From: Vermamoeba vermiformis
Taxonomy: Eukaryota > Tubulinea > Echinamoebida
NCBI GenBank assembly: GCA_045837725.1
Contig: JBEWZL010000048.1
Location: 124,001 to 188,000, forward strand
Direction: 5' to 3'
Length of the DNA: 64,000 nucleotides
Positions 35,311 to 44,922 of this stretch are shown here, one piece after another. The notes beneath the pieces are model-generated. The model did not search any database. It saw only the letters and a list, made by a program, of their open reading frames with translations, and had not been told where the DNA came from. The translations under genes were made by a program, and so were the position numbers. Within the stretch, counting starts at the first letter, position 1. Each line of letters starts with the position of its first letter.

Positions 35311-36794
35311 ACTGCGCCACTTCGCTTTTCTTGTCCGAGTTTTTGGAACCAACTCGAAGCACTTGGCAAGACAAGCGCGAAAAGTTTGAATAAAGGATAC
35401 ATTCACTAATTGAACGATCGTAGAAGTTGTTGATGTGCTCCTTGGTCGAGACTAAGGTAACATTAGCAGTTTCAGCCAATGAAGGGAATTGTGGTTTGAG
35501 ATCTTGGTCGATGAATTCTGTTCGTGCACTGAGATTAGTAGTCGGCTCTAACATGTCGTCGAAAATGTGCATACCATGCAGGTTATGGGCAATTTCATAG
35601 GCGACAGGACTGCCTCCAACAATGACAAAGTTCAACAGCTTCTTCTTTTCCTATTGTTTAATACTTGCGTGTCAATAACAAATCCTTGGCTGTCATATTC
35701 TCCTCTTATAATCAGCTTACATCGTCAGATACGTTAGGCAGAGTGGCCTTCTCAAAAGCATCAATAACTTTCTTCTTAATGTTCTTCGCGTCTAATCATA
35801 TGATCGTTAATGAGCGTTATGCGGGCAATAATCTCTGAGCACGTACCTTGAAGGTCGCGCAAAAACAAAGTGTTCTTTTCAACGTCTTTCAGTCCTAAGG
35901 TGTTTGGTACGGAACCAACAGCAATGACGAGCTTGTCGTAATTGACAGTGAAGTCCTTGCCCTCAGCAGCTGTATAAATACGTAAATGCTAATGCCGAAT
36001 ATAACGATGCGCGATATTTCGTACTTTTGCATGTAACAGTCTTCTTGTTGATATCAATGTCAGATGCGCTGGCTTCATAGTAGTTCAAAACTTTGTTATT
36101 TCGCTTAGCAAAAGTGCGAATAGGCTCAGTAACGCTAAAATAAAATATAAATCAATATTATAAAATTTACCAAGATATTTTTGCCCTTGAAACCGGATTC
36201 GTTCTTTAAGTGATTTAAAAATTAAAACGTACCTTTCAGTAGTTGTGGATCCAACAGTGACATCGGGGAGACCAGGAGTGAATAGGAAATAATTTCTAGG
36301 AGAGACAACGGTCACATCAAACATGTAAGTGTTGATATTTCCAGCCATCGACAAGGCACCCCAGCCAGAGCCTAAAATTACGAGTTTTTGTTTGTTTGAT
36401 CCTGCATCTTTTTGTTTCAAACTGCTCTCTAAGGCCAAGCAAGTGTTAATAGCGGTATGGAAATCCAGATTGAAAAAACTTACCGTGCACATATTCGACT
36501 CCTTTATACACCAAAAAGCTACCACCAAATATCGACACAACTACAGATGCCTTTTCCAGATTGGACCACTTCTTGGCAGTGCGGCTGTTATTGAAAATTA
36601 AAAATTTAATTATTTATTACCTAATTATCTAAATAATGAATGATCAATACGAATGTGTATTGCAATATTATGTAATATTTTGTTGCCAATCAATAATCAT
36701 TTTTGCTGCATGTGAAGTATTACCCTGCGTTGGTGCGAGATTGCAGTCTCGTAGCAGTTCGCGAGCTAAGGAGCAATTTGCTGATTCTAAACAT
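34119..36794 (-). CDS. type II NADH dehydrogenase with EF-hands (NDE/NDB type)
   Basis: This alternative, non-proton-pumping NADH:ubiquinone oxidoreductase faces the intermembrane space or matrix surface of the inner mitochondrial membrane. The ATG at 36794 begins MFRISKLLLSSRTATRLQSR, a mitochondrial presequence. The FAD site is LVILGSGWGALSMAGNI (near 36370). The second nucleotide site reads FVIVGGSPVAYEIAHNL (near 35600), where the usual GGGPTG is altered to GGSPVA. WALGDCATI is the second FAD contact. Two EF-hand loops, DVNGDGRVDVEE and DTNKDGTLDREE, follow, as in plant NDB and fungal NDE proteins, so calcium probably tunes it. The C-terminal membrane anchor (AYWMWRAVYWSKLM) is intact. 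The intron at 35093-35406 is almost wholly made of the tRNA-bearing repeat. Confidence 0.92.
35124..35378 (-). repeat. inverted repeat arm B, carrying initiator tRNA-Met
   Basis: The partner of the repeat at 32861-33120. It fills 255 of the 314 nt of an intron in the NADH dehydrogenase gene, in the sense direction of that gene. Because the intron is little more than the repeat plus splice sites, while the MCU intron is twice as long and holds a second tRNA, the MCU copy is the likelier source. Confidence 0.9.
35255..35326 (-). tRNA. initiator tRNA-Met (CAT), copy B
   Basis: Identical over its 72 nt to copy A as far as I can read, including A1-T72, the GGG/CCC anticodon stem and the ATCGAAA T loop, and followed by the same T-run. 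Sense-oriented in an intron of the EF-hand NADH dehydrogenase gene. Confidence 0.95.
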
Positions 36795-36964
36795 TGTCCT
36801 CTGGTTCGCGATTTAATAACTCTTGATAGTTAAAAATCTTTTTGCCGTTCTTTGAGGTGTTTGAGAATTCTACCCGCCATATCGCCAGATTTTTTAGTCA
36901 TACTGGTCGCCAGCCACCAACCAGAAGTACTTTTGCCGCAAAAAAAAGGCTCAAATACTACAGT

Positions 36965-39944
36965 TTATTTTTTCGACTTCTCTTGATAAGGAGCTACGTC
37001 CCAATGTTGCTCGACGTACGAGGAGATCTTGTTCAAGAATGTGTTCGACTGTTCTTGGGTCCACTTAGTTGGCAGTTTCTTACTTATAGACCCGCGCATC
37101 TTGTCGAGCTTGGTAACTTTCTCAACGGTGTAAGTTGGAGTATCGGAGGGCTTGTCATCTTCGAGCACTTGGTCGCCAAGATCTGACATGACGTCTCCAT
37201 TTGCATTCGTGTTGTTGGTCTCTGTCTTCATGGCATCCTGTTCAATCATCTTTTTGTTGTAGCGCCACGTGTCAGAGAACTTAATCCTCGTCTCGAAGGC
37301 CTTGTAAAATTCGAGCAATGACATCTGCAAGGTACCGATTAGTTCGCGTTGAGGGGCATCAAACACGGAGACTTACGACTTGATCTTGTAACTCTTGCGA
37401 GAAGTCTTCGTCTTGAATGTACTCGTGCACCATATACATCGGTTGGCCCTGCACAATGAGTCAGTAGGTTACAAGGGCAGTTGCGGACTGAGCTCTAACT
37501 TACCTTCAATTCGGCGGTGCGTGATTCGACGTGGAACCAATTAATGACTGACTGCTCGTCTTTTAGTCGTGTGTCATAGGTGCCGATAATAACACCCACG
37601 AACGGCTCTTTTTTGTGTTGTTCGTCTTTAAACAAAATTTGATAGTTGGTTTGGTTCTCGATGTCACGCAGAGATGGATCCGGCTGGAAAACGGGATGGC
37701 TGTGGTACCAACCCACGACTGTTAGGTTCTTTTTAGCAATAGCCTCGCGTGTCTCTAACTCTGATTGCGGATCAAGCTCCACGTTCACATCGTCATCGCC
37801 AGTATGGAGACTCTTGCAAGGGAAAGCCTCTGTAATAGTAATTTCTAAACTGCCATTAGTGACTGTGCTAATGCATGACAGACCTTTGTTGCGTACCTCC
37901 TCCAGCAGGATCGTAGCGGCCAGCAAGGAAGCCAATGATTTCAGTACGGGTCAAATGTGCGTGGAGATCAGCGATGAACATCTAAAGTACGGTTAGACAT
38001 GTGCTAATAGACGTAAATGTATATGAACATACGACGTTGGAGTGAATCTTGACTTTGAATGGCTGACTGTCTTGTTCGTAGCGACTGCATTTGACCATCG
38101 TGAGCGGGTCCCTATAGTGAAATCGAGTCAGTCCCTACGACCTGCTGGTTGATACGTGGTACTGACCTGTCGTCACCGAGTTGTTGCCAGTTAATAGAGT
38201 TTCGGTTTCTCAATCGCTCGCGGCTGAAGTGGGGCTTTGACTCGCCGTACAAGATTTCACCAATGTTCATGCCAAGATCGTTTTCTCTGAAAGGCTTCTT
38301 CTCCTTTTTCTTTGGTCCACGTCTAGGCGAGTATAAGATAAAGTGATGTTGAAAGGCCGTTAAACATACTTTCCAGGCTTCTTTGGTGAAGCAGGTTCGG
38401 GTGCAGCGGCATTGGGTGTGGCTTCAACAGGCATAGGCCACTGACCTGAGGCTTCGAGCTCTTTTTGTCGCTTGACATAGAACGCTTCGAGTACATTAGG
38501 CACGTGTCTTTCAACAGGGTTTCTTACCTTTGCCCAAATATTGCTTTGCAGCCGCGGAATCGGGATCTAACGGCTTGCCAGACAAGGTGTGACCTTCGCC
38601 TGATTCTAAGACCTGAATTTTGCGTGTTAAAAGCTTCGAATAGTGTCGTATTTCTGACCTTAGCAGGCATGGGAGTGCCGTCTCTGAAACACTTGATGAA
38701 GTATTTTTGTGCGTGACTGCGGATGGAATTTTTGTCGCGTGTGGCGATATGGTCAGCGACCTGCAATGATTGTTAGGACAAAAAACTGTATTTTAGTGTT
38801 TCTTACTTTATCCCAATCGCGTCCATAGAGCTCCATCGACTCTAAAAATCTTTTCTCCTCTTCATCCGTCCAAGGACCGATTTTGTGGTTTGGATTCACA
38901 GGCTTGTCCTTCTTTCTCTTTTTCTTGTTAGGCTCTCCGTCACTCGTGCTGTTATCCCCATCCTTTTCTTCAGCTTGCGACTGTTGTGTGTTGTTATTGG
39001 TCGTGGTGGATGAGGCTGCAACAGTGCCGTTTGCAGAAGATGACAACGAGGTTGTACCATTACTGTTAGCTCCATTAGCGGTACCATTAGTGTCAGTAAC
39101 TCCATTAGCATTGTGATCGGGTTGGGTGGTTGTATTATCAGCTTGGTTAGGTTGTAAATCAGATCCTAATCCATCGCTCATTTCGTCGAGTTTTCGTTTT
39201 CGTGGACCTCTCTTTCTGACTAAAGGCATAATTTAAATATTACGAAGATTTGACTACCACAATAACAACATACTTTGGCCAGTCTTCTCTCGAATTTCTC
39301 TTTTAACTTTCTCTGGTACAAAATCATCTGGATACTCGTCAGTACTTTGCATTGAGACCATCGCAGCGGCTTACCATCTTCATCATCCGATGCTTTTTTA
39401 TCTCCGCGCTTAGCTGCGGGGGCTTCCTTTACAAAATCGTTGTCATAAGCATCATCGTAATACGGATTATTCATTTGATCTTGCATGAGCATCGCCTTAA
39501 TTAAAGCGGCCGATTCGGCGTCATTTTGTTCTAATTCTTTGACTGCAGGCATATTTAATTAGCATCGTGGAGGAGCATGGATGGAAATGTCTTGAGGTGT
39601 CACAAAATTATTGGATACAGCATTATTACACGGTAATATGTATTATTTTAGCATGTCATTATTCGAGGTAGCATATTTAATCGGTTTTCATAAAATTTAG
39701 CGTTGATGATTATCGATATCCGAAATGAAAGTGGATAAGCGAGCGTTTTATTGTTGTAAAAGCCCAAAAAATAAATTAAATGATTTTACTTACGATTTAT
39801 ATCGGCACCTATATTTGAGCCTCCTCCGCTCGAGCCTTTCTGTTATTTAAAGCAAACCCAAGTTAATATCCAAAAGGCGCTTGGCGTAATCCAAACTTAT
39901 CTAACACTTACTCGCTTCGTTCCACGTTTGCCTCGTTCTGCCAT
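36965..39944 (-). CDS. MYSM1: MYSM1-like histone H2A deubiquitinase (SANT plus JAMM/MPN)
   Basis: The best start is the ATG at 39944 (MAERGKRGTKR, then KGSSGGGSNIGADI), joined by introns whose removal leads into LKELEQNDAESAALIKAM; the ATG at 39552 is a fallback. A nuclear basic stretch (RKRGPRKRKLDEM) and a Thr/Asn/Ser-rich linker precede the SANT/Myb domain, GPWTDEEEKRFLESMELYGR to SIRSHAQKYFIKCF, of the SHAQKYF class. The MPN domain at 37495-38000 has the JAMM signature GWYHSHPVFQPDPSLRD with both histidines, the serine and the aspartate present, so it should be a zinc protease that removes ubiquitin. The block after it (EAFPCKSL upstream, IENQTNYQILF downstream) matches animal MYSM1. No SWIRM domain is obvious between the two. 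Expected chromatin target: H2A-ubiquitin. Confidence 0.82.
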
Positions 39945-40183
39945 TATCAGACTATAAGATTTGGTCAACAATCGAGGTACATAGACTCAAGAACACGATC
40001 GACTTTTGGCGCGAACTTGTGAAAAGTCAAACGGTGGTCAAATAATCACGTGCTGGATCAATATAATATCTTTTTCGTCGCGCACTTGTTTTATTGACTG
40101 TTTGACCGAGTTAAGCCAGTCAATAGCCTTGGTGGTTGATTCATAACAATACAAACAAATCAATCGAGTACAGTGTAGAGCAG

Positions 40184-41064
40184 ATGAACCACTTCCATTT
40201 GTTGTTCGTTACTTTATTTTGTTTGGCAATTGCTGTCTCAGTAATTCCCTCACGAAAGAGTGTTTCAATCACCAACGAGTTTCCCAAGGTGGATATTTAC
40301 TCAAAGAGGTAAGCGTTGGATTAGCAAAAAACGCACGAATAATGCTGTATTTATCTTAATAATTATCGCTTACAGTAATCAGCACTCATATTCTTTTTTA
40401 TCATATATTTATTGTACTAGTAATTATGTTACAAAGATACTTAGATGCGGAGCTGATTTGATCAAAGGCGTTCGAAGCTCTTTTCGCCCTTTATTTTGTT
40501 TATAGAAACATTGAACGTCGAAAATATAATACGGCGAATAAGCACCAATAACGTCTGAAAATATGACACTTTGTTCTGATCGACTTTCTGCCGCAGATCC
40601 GTTCTTGGAGCTGAAGAAGTAAGCCAACACAACAGCGCCTCATCCTCCTCGTCGAGCTCTTCTAGCAGCTCATCAAGCTCGTCTTCGAGCTCCTCTAGCT
40701 CTTCGTCATCATCGAGCTCCAGTTCGAGCAGCTCTTCATCGAGCTCGTCTTCTTCCTCTTCCTCGGGTTCCTCTGCTCGTCGAGCTCATCTTCTAGCTCT
40801 TCGTCTTCATCTTCGTCCAGCTCTTCTAGCAGCTCTTCATCAAGCTCGTCTTCGAGCTCCTCTAGCTCTTCAAGCTCATCATCTTCATCGAGCTCCTCCT
40901 CCAGTTCAAGTTCCTCATCGTCTTCTAGCTCTTCGAGCTCCTCGTCTTCATCGAGTTCGTCATCGAGCTCCTCATCCTCTAGCTCCAGTTCAAGTTCCTC
41001 ATCGTCTTCCAGCTCTTCAAGTTCATCGTCCTCTTCGAGCTCCAGCGGTGAATACTTCAACTAG
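40184..41064 (+). CDS. secreted polyserine protein
   Basis: Exon 1 (40184-40308) encodes a signal peptide, MNHFHLLFVTLFCLAIAVSV, and a short propeptide-like piece. Exon 2 starts at 40597 (phase 2) with SVLGAEEVSQHNSA and runs into a tract of more than 120 serines coded by a mix of AGC, AGT and TCN codons. The serine frame slips by one base near 40765 and continues to SGEYFN and a TAG at 41062-41064. The slip may be a real indel, an assembly error in the repeat, or a short splice. Polyserine linkers of this sort occur in protist surface and extracellular-matrix proteins, where they are heavily modified. Confidence 0.62.
40640..41046 (+). repeat. serine-codon low-complexity tract
   Basis: About 400 bp of AGC/TCN codons, rich in GAGCTC and CTTC motifs. 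Read on the other strand it gives a 121-codon open stretch of Glu/Asp/Leu, which is a by-product of the composition. Confidence 0.85.
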
Positions 41065-41271
41065 AAAGTTTGCTCGAACTTTTCCTTCGTTAACTGTACT
41101 TCTAATTACCAATTGACACTGTACTTGTGCTAATAAATTCTGTTTTTAACAGTACTATTGGTTCATTCCAGCGATGACGTCACTGGCAAAAAAAATGATC
41201 CGTTTTCGATAATTCTGTTTATTTTGCTAACTTAACAACAAGTCAACACTTCCTATTAATTTGGAGGCACA

Positions 41272-41826
41272 ATGAACGCTCTTACTACCAGTGCTGCCCG
41301 TGTTGCAGTCCAAAGAACCACTGCACTGCTCCGCAATGTATCCAACAGATTGACCGCGCGATATGGCCACTCTTCAACAGGTAAAATTAGAAAAATATTT
41401 AACGACTCATCGAGACACCATTTTCTTTTTTGCGTTCTTATTTGAAACTGAAAAAATAGCAGATTTCGTAAAATAAATGAAAATGTTGGTTGTGTGTTTT
41501 TCGCTTAAGCAAATATCTCTTTTATGTAATTCATTGACGGAGTGTAGTTTATAAATATTACTAAGATTTGAACTACGTAGTATTTTTATCCCGATCCAGA
41601 GTGAATTATTAGATCTACTTTTCTTACGTTCTTGAACTAATCTAAATTCACAGGTCCTCAAGCTCCCCCGAAGCCCACCGACCCTCTTAATACTAAGGAC
41701 ACCAAGGGCTACGTTGGTCAACCTTCTCACGTACAAAACGGATATAAAAGCAATTTGGATCGACTGATGCACAACCCTAATTGCCACAGATATCAAAATC
41801 CCGAAAAATACAAGCTAAAGAAGTAA
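41272..41826 (+). CDS. small, probably mitochondrial protein
   Basis: Two exons joined by an intron from about 41380 to 41652 (GTAAAA ... CACAG). The product of about 93 residues begins MNALTTSAARVAVQRTTALL and continues RNVSNRLTARYGHSSTG, a typical matrix-targeting presequence rich in Arg, Ser and Ala without acids. The mature part is PQAPPKPTDPLNTKDTKGY, then QNGYKSNLDRLMHNPNC and a Lys-rich end. It resembles small accessory subunits of respiratory complexes in size and charge, but I cannot name it. Confidence 0.65.
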
Positions 41827-42291
41827 GATATATAACACTCTTTCATCCCCTTTTATTTCGAATAATGTTTATGCTTGTTACATTCAGCTTTCCCGAATTT
41901 GCTCGAACATAGTAGAAGATTTGTTTCATTAATAATCCATATCAATAAAAAGAAGATTTTGCTTGAAAGAAACACGTCGCGTATCCGGAGAAGGTCAATA
42001 TCAATAGCATAACCAAAATAAGAAAGTAGATGCGCAAAAATAACTATGAAACGAGACTCTCAGCTGACCTCTTGTGCACAATTTATGGAACCAGTGTTAT
42101 TTATGACTTGTTTTAGTTGTGCAACGCGACTGAAAAATCATTGCAACCGAAAAACGATCGAGATCCCCAAATATTTGCTGCGACAAAAAAGGTCACCTGG
42201 GCCCGTTCTGAGTATAAATTCTTGTTGTTCTTACTTTTATTTCATTACATAATTCAATAGAACGACACACGTCTTAACTAAAAGCACTGAA
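41827..42291. other. intergenic stretch
   Basis: AT-rich 3' flank of the small mitochondrial gene with an AATAAA signal near 41945. A 68-codon open stretch at 42046-42252 has no recognisable domain or splice support. Nothing else is seen. Confidence 0.45.
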
Positions 42292-42429
42292 ATGGAATTA
42301 GTTTGCGGATCAGAAGCAGATCAAGCGCTGATGGAAATTGAAGATACAAAGCGAACTACTGAAGCTCCTTTTCAAGTAGTGATTCGACCTAATGTATTTG
42401 TTAATGTACAGCCATGTGCCTGCTCGTAA
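42292..42429 (+). CDS. possible 45-residue protein
   Basis: An ATG-started frame reading MELVCGSEADQALMEIEDTK then VVIRPNVFVNVQPCACS and a TAA. The composition looks coding and the context is otherwise empty, but it is short, matches no family I know, and could be the last exon of an unseen gene. Confidence 0.3.
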   Translation: MELVCGSEADQALMEIEDTKRTTEAPFQVVIRPNVFVNVQPCACS

Positions 42430-43115
42430 TTGCAAGGTATTATTGCGATCGGAATTCAAATAATTGAAATTCGTTATTTATGAAATTCGATAGGATAATT
42501 AATGTCAAAATATCAATTAACGTTAATAACGCGTACTCTAATCTATTTCTGATCCATATTATCACGCAGGCACGCTGGCGAGACTTGTAAATACCCGACG
42601 CTTGATTATTTATTTGTATTACAACCTCCAACTTATTTATTAACCTTATTTATTTGTCAAATATTACTGTATAACGTGTAATAAATAGCTTATTTATATC
42701 AAAGCTGATATTTGTGGGAGATCGATTTATGAAGCGGATTCTCTTTTGATTTGGCAAAGGTCACCAGACTCCAATTGTCGGCTGTGTGTCCTAGATTTGA
42801 TCTTAAGACTGCCGATGATTTACACAAAGCAAATTCTTTGGAGTTTAACAGAGATTTCATATTTAAGCGACAGATCCACATCTGGTATCTCGATACCAAA
42901 AGAACATCTAGACTTCCAACTAAGAAAAGTGGTATTAACATTGTTACTCTAGTCTGATCGATAAGAGATTCTTATTTTAAGCAAAGCTAATAAATGGATG
43001 TGCCTGCCGATAAGTGCTCCACCTCGAAATTCATGTGTATTCTTGTGAAATTACATGTGACGAGGCGCGATCGAGTATTTTATTGGCAATTCGACTTTTT
43101 AATAGTCATTTGCCT
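42430..43115. other. intergenic stretch
   Basis: AT-rich sequence upstream of the 3' end of the synapsin gene. A 68-codon open frame at 42751-42957 (LSAVCPRFDLKTADDLHK) has moderately coding composition but no start or splice context I trust, and overlaps another open frame on the opposite strand. Unresolved. Confidence 0.4.
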
Positions 43116-44782
43116 TTAAAACAGTTTATTCAATCGTTCCATGACGAGTTCTTTGATGTACTTCATGTCTTCTTCTTCTCGGCTTGGCAACAGACCACTT
43201 GCCGTGTCATTAATTTCGAGAATGTACTCTGCCAACAAAATTTATAATTGCCGACCCTTTTAATAGTTAAATACCTTACCTTTACCGTCCTTTGTGTGGA
43301 CCGCATCTACAGTCAAAATGTCCATGCCTGACCACCGCGAGTTAGTTTTATATTGTAGAAGGATAAATATCGCAAGTAATTTACCTGGAAATGCTGCAGC
43401 TACTTCGTCAGCCCACAGCTGATAGCGTGGAGTGCACTCAATTTCTTCGATCTGACTCGTGCCAACGTTACCTGAGATTGAAGCATTAATATCATAATAC
43501 ACTATAGCGATGTACCATTACCTTTCCAATTCGCTGATGTCCTCTTATAAGCTCTGTAATGATTACCAATCTTTTGAATTCTCAAGTCGTAGATCTTGTC
43601 CGCGATAAATGGCTCAGCTGTGATGTAATCTTTATACATAGCCATTACTCTTAAATTATATGTTAGAAAGGTCTTATATGTACTATTGATTTCCTTACCC
43701 TCTGAAATCAGGGATCATTTCATTCGTGTCAAACTTCATCTTGCCATAACCTGCCTCAGCACTGCCAATCTAATGAAAATTACCCAGTATATCATAAATA
43801 TAATCGCGGTATTTAGATGGGTACCTTGACGACAATAGGAGGTTCAGGAGTGAATAGCATGGCTGTTCAAGTTAGCGATGGAGGACTGGATCTCGCTCTT
43901 TATGACTTACCATTGTGATGCGAGTAATACGTCATGGGAATGAGTTGAAATTTGTCTTTGCCGACCTTCTTTTCGATTTGTTTCAGTTTGTTGTACACGA
44001 CTGGTTTCTAAATTACAGTTAAATTAGCGCTGTCAAATATACTCTCGCTCATGCTATTCTGCTGTACCTCTAACGACAAGAGAATAGACTCGAATGAGTT
44101 CACAGACTGCAATCCAGTGAACATCAGGCCGTACATTGTGTTCGTGTAGTCCTCGTCTCTGCAGAGGTGTCAGTGTTCAATGTTCCACGACCTTATTTGA
44201 ACTTACTTGGTCAGTCCGCGCACTAATTTGCGCACCAACACGAAGTTCGGCATGAATTGACGTGTTTTGTCTTCTTGTGTACCAGGAAGGGGTTTCTGTA
44301 TTCAGCGAAATGGTTATTCAATAACTTTGCGATCACGAAACAATTGAGTATAGCATTAATTGGTATTATTTAATATTATTAACAATGAGCCGATATTATT
44401 GAATCAACCGTTCACCTGTCGTTGAGTGAAGTGGACCAGATTGAGTAAAGGCCCGAATAAATAATAATAAGAAATTACTGATAAATGAGCCACGTACCGT
44501 ATTAGCTTTAATAGTGACGTAACAATCGCCTCTCGACTCCGCCATGACCACCATATTTTCCCAGCGTGTCTTATCAACAACGATTTTCTTGCCAGAAGCC
44601 GTGCGTTCGTTTTCAAACACTTTATACCAATTCTTTTCATCGGAGTCTATTACTAGCAGATTTACTTGGCCTGTGGCTGGCGGTTCATTTTCAACTTTTG
44701 GTTTTTCAGATTTGCTTTCTTTTTGTTTCTTTTCCTTCTTTTCCTTCTTTTCCTTGTCTTTCTTCTTATCTTTGTTTTCCAT
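43116..44782 (-). CDS. synapsin homologue (ATP-grasp fold)
   Basis: The ATG at 44782 opens a Lys/Glu-rich tail ([17 protein letters not shown]) followed by the synapsin B/C start, [20 protein letters not shown]. Further exons give [139 protein letters not shown] and a final helix ending LNKLF at 43116. This block order matches animal synapsin C domain, an ATP-binding protein of the synaptic-vesicle surface, over its whole length. About ten exons. The ATP-grasp loop and the LRIQKIG strand are intact. In a single-celled host a role in vesicle tethering or an ancestral ligase-like role is inferred. Confidence 0.88.
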
Positions 44783-44922
44783 GTTGCTCGATTATTATTA
44801 TTATTAGTTGTGTATGATTTTGGTTGGAACTAAAAATGGCGAAGATTTTCATTCAACTATTTAATCGCCCAACGTTGCAACAGCGCGCAAGATTATAGTT
44901 CAATATAATTACTAGTTCCGCG
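44783..44922. promoter_or_regulatory. presumed bidirectional promoter of 140 bp
   Basis: The synapsin and RasGAP-CARMIL genes start 140 bp apart and diverge. The segment has an (ATT)n run near 44788 and no recognisable element beyond AT-rich blocks, so a shared promoter is inferred from spacing only. Confidence 0.4.

Noticed and set aside
40695-41060. 121-codon Glu/Asp/Leu-rich open frame on the minus strand
   Set aside because: It is the complement of the serine-codon tract; the sense strand has a signal peptide exon and sensible ends.
42046-42252. 68-codon open frame
   Set aside because: No domain, Cys and Phe content unlike the neighbours, and no splice or start context to favour it.
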